NCBI RefSeq assembly: GCF_014266025.1
Contig: NZ_JACMYC010000005.1
Span: 269,886-333,885, forward strand
Length of the DNA stretch: 64,000 nt
Direction of reading: 5' to 3'
Source: Nocardioides deserti
Lineage (GTDB): Bacteria > Actinomycetota > Actinomycetes > Propionibacteriales > Nocardioidaceae
Shown: positions 53,767-64,000 of the stretch, one piece after another
How positions within the stretch are numbered: the stretch's first letter is position 1
Layout: the number at the start of each line of letters is the position of its first letter
Position numbers and translations under genes: made by a program
Notes under the pieces: generated by a model
Told to the model about the DNA's origin: nothing
Database searches by the model: none
The model's input: only the letters and a program-made list of their open reading frames with translations

Positions 53767-54272
53767 GACGACCTGCTCTTCGTGCGGGGGAAGTTCACAC
53801 AGGGCGCAACTTTCACACGCGTCACAGGCCGGCCGGAAGAGTTCGTGAGTAACTACAACGCTGTAATTTCCACTCGACACGCCGACGTTCTTCAGATTTG
53901 TCAAGCCGAGGATGCCTGCTGCGGGGCACGTCCGGGGGCCGACACGCCGAGCCGTGTCCCCACTCCCCCGGCCGCCGCCGCGCCGGAGGACGATCGCAAA
54001 CCGGGGTACGCCGCGCGGGTCGGGGCCGGAGGCGCACGCCGGAGGGCCGGGGCGCCCCGGCGAACGTGAAGGCGACCCCGACGGCCTGGAGGAGCGAAGC
54101 CGGGGGAAGGCCCTCTCGGGAGCACGTGGGCCGGGCGGCCCGGGCCGCAGGCGGGAGCCGCAGGCCCCGACCCACACCCGGCGCACCCGCACTTCGCGGA
54201 CCGGGCGCAGAGCGACGCGGGGGCCGACACCCAGCCCGCCGCAGGCGCTACCTCCTCGACCAGCCGTGCCGG
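53767..54272. other. 506-bp intergenic region upstream of the amidase gene
   Basis: About 53830-53880 is the AT-richest stretch, on minus TTACAGCGTTGTAGTTAC, and probably carries the promoter of the 50890 gene. It holds repeat copy R2 (54006-54154), preceded by 35 bp that R3 also shares (CCGCCGCCGCGCCGGAGGAC). No gene is supported. Confidence 0.6.
54006..54154. repeat. GC-rich dispersed repeat, copy R2
   Basis: Same unit as 25614-25760 and 61463-61614 in the same orientation. It contains a perfect palindrome GCCGGGGCGCCCCGGC and the GGCCT/AGGCC hairpin around GGAGGAGCGAAGC. Confidence 0.88.
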
Positions 54273-55073
54273 TCAGACGTCCGAGCCGAGCTCGTCGTCC
54301 TCCTGGTCCTCGGGCTTGGTGGAGTCCTCGTCGTACTTCACGTAGCGGATGCCCTCGTCGACGGGGCCGTCGAAGCCGACCCGGCCCTTCTCGAGCACGA
54401 TCACGCGGTCGCACATCTTCCGCACGGAGCCGGCGGCGTGGCTGACGTAGACGAGCGTCCGGCCGGACTCGCGGATCTCCTGCATCTTCTCCATGCACTT
54501 GCGCTTGAACGGCCGGTCCCCCACGGCCAGCACCTCGTCGGCGAGGAAGATGTCGGAGTCGACGTGGATGGCGACGGCGAAGCCGAGCCGCGCGAACATG
54601 CCGGAGGAGTAGTTGCCGACCGGCGTCTCGAGGAAGCGCCCGATGTCGGCGAACTCCACGATGGAGTCGAACTTCCGCTGGGTCTCCGGCTCGGTCATGC
54701 CGAGGATGGCGGCGTTGAGGTAGACGTTCTCGCGGCCGGTGAGCTGCGGGTGGAAGCCGGCGCCGGTCGCGATGAGGCCGGCGATCCGGCCGCGGGTGAG
54801 CACGGTGCCGGAGTCGGGCTTCATCACGCCGTTGATCAGCTTGAGCAGGGTCGACTTGCCGGAGCCGTTGAGCCCCATCAGTCCGATCGACTCCCCCTGC
54901 TTGACGGTGAACGAGACGTCGTCGAGCGCGGAGAAGGTGTCACTGATGTCGCGGCCCTTCACCATCGCGACGGCCATCTGCTTCGCGGTGCGGTGGTAGC
55001 GCAGCGTGAAGTCCTTGCTGACGTGGTCGACCACGATCGAGGTGTCGGCGTCGTACGCCGCGGGGTCGGTCAC
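54273..55073 (-). CDS. wzt: Galactan/polysaccharide ABC exporter, ATP-binding subunit
   Basis: A 266-aa ATPase: Walker A GLNGSGKST (68-76), signature YSSGMFARLGF, Walker B DIFLADEVLAVGD, H-loop VYVSHA. It resembles Wzt/RfbE (Rv3781-like). The carbohydrate-binding C-terminal domain of classical O-antigen Wzt proteins is missing; only an acidic tail (STKPEDQEDDELGSDV) follows. It works with Wzm to flip a lipid-linked glycan. GTG overlaps the wzm stop (GTGA). It is the last gene of the galactan-type operon. Confidence 0.93.
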   Translation of the reverse strand: MTDPAAYDADTSIVVDHVSKDFTLRYHRTAKQMAVAMVKGRDISDTFSALDDVSFTVKQGESIGLMGLNGSGKSTLLKLINGVMKPDSGTVLTRGRIAGLIATGAGFHPQLTGRENVYLNAAILGMTEPETQRKFDSIVEFADIGRFLETPVGNYSSGMFARLGFAVAIHVDSDIFLADEVLAVGDRPFKRKCMEKMQEIRESGRTLVYVSHAAGSVRKMCDRVIVLEKGRVGFDGPVDEGIRYVKYDEDSTKPEDQEDDELGSDV

Positions 55074-55949
55074 GACAGCCGCTCCGGGATCTTGTTCTCC
55101 AGCCGGGTGAAGACCAGCTGGGCGATCCCGAGCAGCACGACGGAGCCGACCAGCGCGCCGACGCCGTAGACGAACAGGTCGTCGGGGATGTGCTCGGCGA
55201 TCGTGGCGTCGGGGTCGTCGGTGGAGCCCACCCAGAACGCGCGCTGGACGAGCAGGACCGCGTCGGCGATCGGGTTGAACAGGTAGAGCTCGGCGAACCG
55301 GCCGAAGCGCTGGTCGACCAGCGTGTAGGGGTAGATCATCGGCACGCCGAAGCGGACGAAGTTGGTGAGGATCGTGACCGCGCTGGCGAAGTCGCGGAAG
55401 AACACGTTGGCGGCGCTGAACATCAGCGCCAGCGCCGTGCCGAGGACCGCGATGATCGCCAGCGCCAGGGCGAAGGCGAGCATGCCGAGCGGGTCGGGCG
55501 TCCAGCCGCAGAACAGGCAGACCACCGTGAGGATCACCAGCTGCGGGCCCACGTGGTAGAGCGAGACCAGCATCGAGGCGACCGGGAACATCTCCTTGGG
55601 CATCGCCATCTTCCGCACCAACGCCTTGTTCCGCACGATCGAGCGGGTGCCGGCGTTGAAGGTCTCGGTGAAGAAGTGGACGACGATGAGTCCGCAGAAG
55701 ACGTGCACGGCGTACTTGTCGACGGTGCCGCGGCCGATGATGTAGCCAAAGACGAACCAGAAGATGAACAGCTGGCTCAGCGGGTTGATGTAGGACCAGA
55801 TGAACCCGAGGAACGAACCCTGGTAGCGCGCGCTGATCTCGCGGCGCACCAGCAGCTTGAGCAGGTAGCGACGCCCGAGGACGTCGAGCAGGCCGGCGGT
55901 GGGCGCCGGCGGCGCGAGCGGCGCGTCGACCACCCGGTGCCGGCCGGCC

Positions 55950-55957
<8 letters not shown>
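55070..55957 (-). CDS. wzm: Galactan/polysaccharide ABC exporter, membrane subunit
   Basis: A 295-aa ABC-2 permease with six helices: RYQGSFLGFIWSYINPLSQL marks the amphipathic entry and first helix, KMAMPKEMFPVASML is the conserved coupling segment, and DFASAVTILTNFVRFGVPMI lies before the last helices. Wzm-type (Rv3783-like). Stop overlaps the wzt start; start overlaps glfT2 by 8 bp. Confidence 0.93.
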
Positions 55958-59209
<3,252 letters not shown>

Positions 59210-60124
59210 TCAGTCTACGGAGAGCGGCGGGAGGGTCCGCATCGCACGCGCCGCGCCGATGGCCCGGATCACGTTGCGCGCCTCGGCCCGCCCGCCCCGC
59301 AGCGGGCTGAGCAGCACGACGACCAGCGCGACCAGCCACGGCTTGGCCCGCACGAGCGCGTTCTCGCCGTACCGGAAGTGGACGGCGAAGAGGTTGCGGT
59401 ACATGTAGTAGCCCTTCCACCCCGCCAGGTCGTGCTGCTGGTCGAAGTCGAGCTGGCGCACCAGCACCGCGTCGCGCACCGCCCAGATCCGGAAGCCGGC
59501 ACGACGGGCGCGGACGGCGAAGTCGACGTCGTCGTAGAAGATGAAGTACGACGGGTCGGGCAGCCCGATCCGCTGCACGACGCCCCGGCGGCACATGAAC
59601 CCCTCGAACGCGACGTTCTCCAGCTCGACCCGCTCGGGCATCGCCGCCCGGGTGCCGTAGTCGGTCTCGACCATCCTGGTCTTCGGCTTGATCACCCACG
59701 GGTGGGTGAGGTCGAAGCGGGTCGCGGCCTTCTCGCACAGCCGGCCGGAGCGGTCCTCGCGGACGGCCATCAGGCAGTCCTCGTCCTGCGCGAGCAGCAC
59801 GTCGAGGCAGTCCGGCGCCGGCACCACGTCGTCGTCCATCAGCCAGATCCGGTCCCACCCGCCGTCGTACGCCAGGCGCACGCCGAGGGCGAAGCCGCCC
59901 GCTCCCCCGAGGTTCTCCTCGGTGCGGGTGACCCGCAGCCACGGCTCGGTGCGCGCAGCGAGCACCTGCGAGGTGTGGTCCGAGCTGGCGTTGTCGACGA
60001 CGAGCACGACGTCGGGCCGGGTCGTCAGTGCGGCCAGCCCGTCGAGCATCCGGTCGAGCAGGTCGGCGCGGTTGTAGGTCACCACCACGACGGCGACGCT
60101 CTCGCGCGGCGTGCCGCCGCTCAT
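59210..60124 (-). CDS. GT2 glycosyltransferase (GlfT1/rhamnosyl-like)
   Basis: A 304-aa GT-A enzyme: VAVVVVTYNRADLLDRML, VVDNASSDHTSQVL, LGGAGGFALGVRL, IWLMDDDVVPAPD (DDD metal site), SYFIFYDDVDFAVRARRAGF. It resembles GlfT1, which adds the first two galactofuranose residues, but substrate cannot be proven. The ATG overlaps the previous gene's stop (ATGA). Confidence 0.85.
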   Translation of the reverse strand: MSGGTPRESVAVVVVTYNRADLLDRMLDGLAALTTRPDVVLVVDNASSDHTSQVLAARTEPWLRVTRTEENLGGAGGFALGVRLAYDGGWDRIWLMDDDVVPAPDCLDVLLAQDEDCLMAVREDRSGRLCEKAATRFDLTHPWVIKPKTRMVETDYGTRAAMPERVELENVAFEGFMCRRGVVQRIGLPDPSYFIFYDDVDFAVRARRAGFRIWAVRDAVLVRQLDFDQQHDLAGWKGYYMYRNLFAVHFRYGENALVRAKPWLVALVVVLLSPLRGGRAEARNVIRAIGAARAMRTLPPLSVD

Positions 60125-61101
60125 CGCAGGAACCGTCGGTGGCCGGTGAAGTCGCCGCGCAGCGCCGCTCCCCACGCCCGCGCGCTCAGCACCAGCCGGC
60201 GGGGCTGCGGCCGGGTCACGGCGTAGAACCACAGCGTCTTGGCGACGAATGCCAGCGCGTGCGGCCAGCCGCGGTACTCCCGCAGGTTGAGGAGGTTGTT
60301 GCGCGCCATGCAGTAGTGCTTGAGGTCGCTGGGGCTGTGGTTGTACGTCGTCCGCCCGCCCAGCATCGGGGTGCCCAGCTCGCCGACGCTCGGGTGCAGC
60401 ACCCGCGCGCCCACCACCGTCGCGACCCGGCCGCCCGCGCGCTCGGCGCGGAGGCGGTACTCGTGGTCGTCGCCCCAGATGAAGAACTCCTCGCGCGGCA
60501 GCCCGATCCGCTCCACGAGCTCCCGCGTCACGAGCACCCCGTTGAACGGGATCACCACGTCGCGGATCAGCCCCTCGCCGTCCGCCGCCGCGGCCACGTC
60601 GGCCATGCGGTGCACGACCCTCGTGCCGCCGGGCAGCCGGATCGGGAAGACCAGCCGGCCCGGGTCGCCCTCGTCGACGACCACCGGCCCCCAGAAGTCC
60701 AGCGCCCCGCGGTGCTCCAGCAGCACGTCCAGGCAGTCGACGTCCGGCAGCCCGTCGTCGTCCATCAGCCACACCAGGTCCGCGCCCCGCTCGACCGCCC
60801 AGGCCAGCCCGGCGTGGAAACCGCCGGCCCCGCCGACGTTCTCCGCCAGCGTCCGACCCAGCACCGGCGTGCTCGCGTGCTCGTCCGGCATCTCCCGGTC
60901 CGTCAGCCCCGCCAGCCACTCCCCCGTGCCGTCGCTGCTGGCGTTGTCGACCACCAGCACCTCGACCAGGGGGCTCCCGGTGCGGGCCCCCACCTCGTCG
61001 AGTCGCTCGACCAGCCGCTGGAGCAGCCCGATCCGGTCGTACGTCACCACCACCGCCACCACCCGCGGCTGCTCGGCAGGGGTCACGGCCGGTTCGGTCA
61101 C
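60121..61101 (-). CDS. GT2 glycosyltransferase, first gene of galactan-type operon
   Basis: A 326-aa protein: VVAVVVTYDRIGLLQRLVER, VVDNASSDGTGEWLAG, NVGGAGGFHAGLAWAVE, LVWLMDDDGLPDVD, FFIWGDDHEYRLRAERAGGR. It is related to its neighbour at 59210 (GGAGG and MDDD motifs shared) and both are GlfT1/WbbL-like. GTG 61101 follows TAGGGT by 7 nt; a 51-nt longer upstream frame enters the promoter. The first gene of the six-gene operon. Confidence 0.85.
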   Translation of the reverse strand: MTEPAVTPAEQPRVVAVVVTYDRIGLLQRLVERLDEVGARTGSPLVEVLVVDNASSDGTGEWLAGLTDREMPDEHASTPVLGRTLAENVGGAGGFHAGLAWAVERGADLVWLMDDDGLPDVDCLDVLLEHRGALDFWGPVVVDEGDPGRLVFPIRLPGGTRVVHRMADVAAAADGEGLIRDVVIPFNGVLVTRELVERIGLPREEFFIWGDDHEYRLRAERAGGRVATVVGARVLHPSVGELGTPMLGGRTTYNHSPSDLKHYCMARNNLLNLREYRGWPHALAFVAKTLWFYAVTRPQPRRLVLSARAWGAALRGDFTGHRRFLR

Positions 61102-61108
61102 GGGCGCC

Positions 61109-61114
61109 ACCCTA
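61109..61114 (-). promoter_or_regulatory. Predicted -10 element (TAGGGT) of the galactan-type operon
   Basis: TAGGGT ends 7 nt before the GTG at 61101. The -35 would lie near 61132-61137, at the edge of the large inverted repeat. Confidence 0.5.
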
Positions 61115-61132
61115 CGAGCCCGCCCGGCCCGG

Positions 61133-61176
61133 ACGTCATGCGGACGGAGCAAGCGGGTGCTTCGTGCGCATGACGT
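61133..61176. promoter_or_regulatory. 19-bp inverted repeat at the galactan-operon promoter
   Basis: ACGTCATGCGGACGGAGCA (61133-61151), a 6-nt loop, then TGCTTCGTGCGCATGACGT (61158-61176): 17 of 19 positions pair. It reaches the predicted -35 site, so it may be an operator; it could also terminate the LCP gene's transcript, but no U-tract follows. Confidence 0.7.
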
Positions 61177-61462
61177 GCGTGGGGGGCTGGTGTCGGCGGG
61201 CGGGGGTCGCTGCAGGAGTCCCGTCGTCGGCGGGAGTCATGTGGCCGGTGTGGCTGTCTGTGTGGGGCGGCGGGACTCCCCGGCCGGCGGAACCCGCTCC
61301 TCTCGGGAGTTGCAACGCCTGAGGAGTACACGGCCGGGAGCGCGGAGATCTCGGCGGGCACCGGTCCTGGCTGAGGAGCAGGTACGGCGCGTGGCCGGTC
61401 GACCCGAGGAGCGTCCCGCCCCCTGGGTCGCCGCCGCGCCGGAGGACGGGCCACGGGCCCGG

Positions 61463-61614
61463 GTACGCCGCGCGGGTTCGGGGCCGGAAGCGGGCGCCGG
61501 AGGGCCGGGACGCCCCAGCGAACGTCAAGGCGACCCCGACGGCCTGGAGGAGCGAAGCGGGGGAAGGCCCCCCTCGGGAGCAAGTGGGAGCCGGGCGGCC
61601 CCGGACCGCAGGCG
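61463..61614. repeat. GC-rich dispersed repeat, copy R3 (in intergenic 61102-61641)
   Basis: Same unit and orientation as 25614-25760 and 54006-54154; similarity to R2 extends about 35 bp further left. The rest of this 540-bp gap also has an imperfect dyad GGAGTCCCGTCG (61215-61226) / CGGCGGGACTCC (61268-61279). No gene is supported in the gap. Confidence 0.88.
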
Positions 61615-61641
61615 GACACCGCGACCAGCGGTAGGGCGGGA

Positions 61642-63102
61642 TCAGCAGGCGGCGCCGAGGTCGTCGGCCTGGTTGGCGGCGTACCCCTCGGACAGCGAGC
61701 CGAGCGAGCCGCCGGTGACGGCGTCGGGGGCGGGCTTGGGCTTGCCGCCGGTCTTGGCGGGGGCCTTGCCCTCGGCCCGGTCGATCGCCTGCTCGACCTT
61801 GCTGTGGACCAGGTCGATGTCGGGGTCGGCGGTCTGGATCATCGGCGGGACGAGGGAGAGCGTCGAGAGCTTCTGGCCGCGGGCCTTGAGCGCGAGGTCC
61901 ATGAACGTGTCCAGCTCGGAGGCCGGCAGGTTGGTGGAGATCATCGCGGCGGAGGCCTGGGCGATCTTTTCGAAGTTGCGGACCGCCGCCTGGGGGCTGA
62001 TCTGCTGGAGCATGGCGTTCATGACGCACTTCTGGCGGGCCATGCGGGAGTAGTCGTCGGAGCCTTCGCGAGCACGGGCGTACCAGAGGGTGTCGTGGCC
62101 GTCGAGCTTCCGCACACCGGCGTCGATGTAGTGGAACGTCTTCTCGTGCGGCAGGCCGACCGGGATCGGCTGGCGGACGTTGAGGGTCACGCCGCCGACG
62201 GCATCGACGAGGTCCTTGAACCCCTGCAGGTTGACCATCGCCCAGTAGTTGATGTCGAGGTCGGTGATGCCCTCGACGGCGGAGACGGTGGCGTCGATGC
62301 CGGGGTTCTCAGCGTCGCCGAAGAGCTCGGTGTGGTCCTGGGCCCAGGTGCTGACGCCGTTGAGGTAGCAGTCGTCGCAGTCGAAGCCCTCGGGGAACTC
62401 CTTCGCCATCGGCGAGCCCTCGCGGAACGGGAACGACGACATGTTGCGCGGCAGGCCGATGAGCACGGTGCGTCCGGTCTCGGCGTCGATGGAGGCGACG
62501 GTCAACGAGTCCGGGCGCAGTCCCCAGCGGCCCTCGCCGGAGTCGCCGCCGAGGAGGAGGACGTTGAAGCGGCCGTCGTGGGCGCCGGTGACGGTGCTCG
62601 ACGCGAACATCGTGAGGATGCCGTCGCGGGCGACGCCGACGAGGTGCGCGCCGAAGAGCAGGGTGCCGATGACCGAGAGGCAGAGCACGCCGTTGACGCC
62701 GACCACGGCGCGACGGTGTGCGAGGCCGAGGCTGAGCGGCTGGCCGATCCGCCACGCGTCGAGGAACAGCGCGGCCCAGCCGATCGCGCCGACGGTGAGC
62801 GCCAGGCGGATGACCAGCAGCAGGCCGGTGTCGGTGAACAGCTTGAACAGCGTCTGGTGGTGCAGCAGGCCGACGAGCAGGAGCAGGGCGCCGGAGGCGA
62901 GCACGCCGAGCCAGATCCGCAGCGCGATGATGCCGATCCGGCGGTTGCCGGCGACCAGCTGCGCGGAGCCGGGGACGACCAGGGTCATGACCATGAGCGC
63001 GATCGCACGCCGGAAGCGGACGCGCGCCGCGCGTTCCTCGGCGGGGGTGCGCGGCACGCGGCCCGTGCCATCGAGCAACCCGGGGGAAGAGACGGGTGGC
63101 AT
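61642..63102 (-). CDS. LytR-CpsA-Psr (LCP) family glycopolymer transferase
   Basis: A 486-aa protein. The first 160 residues hold three or four membrane helices (IALMVMTLVVPGSAQLVA, IIALRIWLGVLASGALLLL, LGLAHRRAVVGVNGVLCLSV), more than the single helix of typical LCPs. The LCP domain: FNVLLLGGDSGEGRWGLRPD, RPDSLTVASIDAETG, IGLPRNMSSFPF, and the lower DGHDTLWYARAREGSDDYSR with RQ. LCP enzymes move lipid-linked polymers onto peptidoglycan; beside the galactan operon it could attach that polymer. AGAGG lies 7 nt before the ATG at 63102. Confidence 0.93.
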   Translation of the reverse strand: MPPVSSPGLLDGTGRVPRTPAEERAARVRFRRAIALMVMTLVVPGSAQLVAGNRRIGIIALRIWLGVLASGALLLLVGLLHHQTLFKLFTDTGLLLVIRLALTVGAIGWAALFLDAWRIGQPLSLGLAHRRAVVGVNGVLCLSVIGTLLFGAHLVGVARDGILTMFASSTVTGAHDGRFNVLLLGGDSGEGRWGLRPDSLTVASIDAETGRTVLIGLPRNMSSFPFREGSPMAKEFPEGFDCDDCYLNGVSTWAQDHTELFGDAENPGIDATVSAVEGITDLDINYWAMVNLQGFKDLVDAVGGVTLNVRQPIPVGLPHEKTFHYIDAGVRKLDGHDTLWYARAREGSDDYSRMARQKCVMNAMLQQISPQAAVRNFEKIAQASAAMISTNLPASELDTFMDLALKARGQKLSTLSLVPPMIQTADPDIDLVHSKVEQAIDRAEGKAPAKTGGKPKPAPDAVTGGSLGSLSEGYAANQADDLGAAC

Positions 63103-63239
63103 CGAGGTGCCTCTTTCTGCTGGGTACTGCCGTGAGTACTGAAGGGGAAGGTCAGTGCTGCCCCGTCAGTATCACCAGTCACAGCCGTCACAGCCGGGTG
63201 CGACGCGCCGGGACCGTCCAGCGGCAGGTGTGACGCCGG

Positions 63240-63776
63240 TCAGCGGCGGCCGGACTCGATCTCCTCGCGGCGGGCCAGGCGGTGGGCGCGCCGGATCTCT
63301 GCCTCGCGCTGGCGGCGTACCTCGTCCGGCGTCTCGGGCCGCAGCGGCGGGATCGGCCGGGACCGGCCCTCGGGGGTGATCGCGACGAAGACGAAGTACG
63401 CCGACGCGACGTGCACCGAGCTCACCGTCGGGTCGTCCCAGGGCTGGGCCTCGATGCGGACGCCGACCTCCATCGAGGAGCGGCCGGCCCAGTTGACCTG
63501 CGCGTAGGTGCGGACGATGTCGCCGACGTGCACCGGCTGGAGGAAGGTCACCTCGTCGAGCGCCGCCGTGACGGCCGGGCCGCCGCTGTGCCGCTGCGCG
63601 ACGATGCCCGCCGCGGAGTCGGCGAGCTTGACGATCTCGCCGCCGTGGATGTTGCCGAGCAGGTTCGCCTCGCGGCTGGTGACGACCTGGCCGAGCGAGA
63701 CCCGGGTGTACGACGGCGGCAGCGGCTCCGGCGGCGGCTGCTCCTCGGACGGGCTCGGCTGCGCACTCTCGGCCAT
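63240..63776 (-). CDS. Acyl-CoA thioesterase (hot-dog, YciA-like)
   Basis: A 178-aa single hot-dog domain: TSREANLLGNIHGGEIVKLAD (catalytic N/H region), AALDEVTFLQPVHVGDIVRT, RSSMEVGVRIEAQPW. It hydrolyses acyl-CoAs in the cytosol; substrate unknown. The N-terminal 25 residues are Pro/Glu-rich and the C-terminus is an Arg-rich helix. ATG 63776 has TACCGT 6 nt upstream. Divergent from the last gene, with the two -10 hexamers overlapping. Confidence 0.9.
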   Translation of the reverse strand: MAESAQPSPSEEQPPPEPLPPSYTRVSLGQVVTSREANLLGNIHGGEIVKLADSAAGIVAQRHSGGPAVTAALDEVTFLQPVHVGDIVRTYAQVNWAGRSSMEVGVRIEAQPWDDPTVSSVHVASAYFVFVAITPEGRSRPIPPLRPETPDEVRRQREAEIRRAHRLARREEIESGRR

Positions 63777-63782
63777 GGCCGC

Positions 63783-63788
63783 ACGGTA
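63783..63788 (-). promoter_or_regulatory. Predicted -10 element (TACCGT) for the thioesterase gene
   Basis: Minus-strand TACCGT, 6 nt before the ATG at 63776; overlaps the plus-strand hexamer at 63787. Confidence 0.45.
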
Positions 63789-63792
63789 GCGT
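63787..63792 (+). promoter_or_regulatory. Predicted -10 element (TAGCGT) for the gene at 63800
   Basis: TAGCGT ends 7 nt before the ATG at 63800; overlaps the divergent -10. Confidence 0.45.
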
Positions 63793-63799
63793 CCCGCCC

Positions 63800-64000
63800 A
63801 TGGCAGATCGTCCCCGGAACGGCGGTCCCGAGGACGGGTCCCAGGAGTACGGCTGGCTCTACGGCAAGAAGCAGGGCCGTGAGCCGGGGCCGGAGGAGAC
63901 CCGCGTGATGCCGGTCCAGCCCCGCGACGGCGGCCGCTCGCGCGCCGTGCCCGGCCGGCCGGCGCAGTCCGCGCAGCCGGCCTCGCCGCGCGGCCAGCAG
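63800..64000 (+). CDS. N-terminal fragment, possibly an LCP-family protein
   Basis: 67 codons before the window ends. Begins MADRPRNGGPEDGSQEYGWL and continues as a Pro/Arg/Gln-rich cytosolic segment (EETRVMPVQPRDGGRS). I recall similar YxWLYG plus TRVMP N-termini in LCP proteins of related genera, but no catalytic part is visible, so the family is a guess. ATG start supported by TAGCGT at leaderless spacing. Confidence 0.65.
   Translation, partial: MADRPRNGGPEDGSQEYGWLYGKKQGREPGPEETRVMPVQPRDGGRSRAVPGRPAQSAQPASPRGQQ

Overview
The window looks like a piece of the core chromosome of a high-GC actinobacterium, most likely a member of the Nocardioidaceae (Nocardioides-like). The reasons are the very GC-rich third codon positions, many GTG starts, the mtrA-mtrB-lpqB cassette, a WhiB regulator, F420 genes (fbiA/fbiB), TatB, a long-form HPF, and gene order that follows the actinobacterial secA-hpf-lpqB-mtrBA-sahH-manB-whiB-fbiA block as I remember it from Mycobacterium and Streptomyces. 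No rRNA, tRNA, CRISPR, phage or insertion sequence was seen.

Layout. (1) 1-7.6 kb, minus strand: a set of surface or secreted proteins, comprising a LicD-like transferase, an endonuclease/exonuclease/phosphatase-fold protein, a cutinase-like domain with a lost nucleophile fused to an RCC1 propeller, a PLD-like protein, a lipoprotein and a sulfotransferase. (2) 7.6-12.3 kb, mainly plus strand: a cytosolic MgtE-N/CBS sensor protein, a DUF1003 protein, Mrp, TatB and small membrane proteins. (3) 12.3-20.8 kb: cydAB behind a textbook Rex operator, a Tat-type peptidoglycan amidase, a kelch lipoprotein, a USP/permease pair, and a LysM protein. (4) 20.8-34.3 kb: the conserved cell-cycle/secretion block (Rv3235-like, secA, YcaQ-like glycosylase, orphan LuxR regulator, hpf, comF-like, lpqB, mtrB, mtrA, ahcY). 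(5) 34.3-50.9 kb: DUF808, an acyltransferase behind a perfect operator-like palindrome, the manB operon, DUF3499, a degenerate metallopeptidase-family protein, a giant membrane glycosyltransferase with DUF5719, whiB, fbiAB, DUF3105, manC and TIGR03089. (6) 50.9-64 kb: an amidase with an FG-GAP propeller, a six-gene galactan-type operon (two GT2, glf, glfT2, wzm, wzt), an LCP ligase, a thioesterase, and the start of another gene.

How the genes work together: manB and manC supply GDP-mannose; glf, GlfT2 and Wzm/Wzt would build and export a galactofuranose polymer; the LCP protein could attach it to peptidoglycan; the MtrAB-LpqB system, WhiB and two amidases belong to wall growth and septation control. 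fbiA/fbiB make cofactor F420.

Structure beyond genes: (a) about 16 start codons are preceded 6-8 nt upstream by a TAnnnT-like hexamer, the signature of leaderless transcripts, which I used to choose starts; (b) a paired-palindrome element occurs twice (4.4 and 48.5 kb) with exactly the same 62-nt centre-to-centre spacing; (c) a roughly 150-bp GC-rich repeat occurs three times (25.6, 54.0 and 61.5 kb), always same orientation and always between two minus-strand genes; (d) strong terminator hairpins bound most transcription units. Apart from these repeats and some odd domain combinations, most of the window is conventional conserved chromosome.
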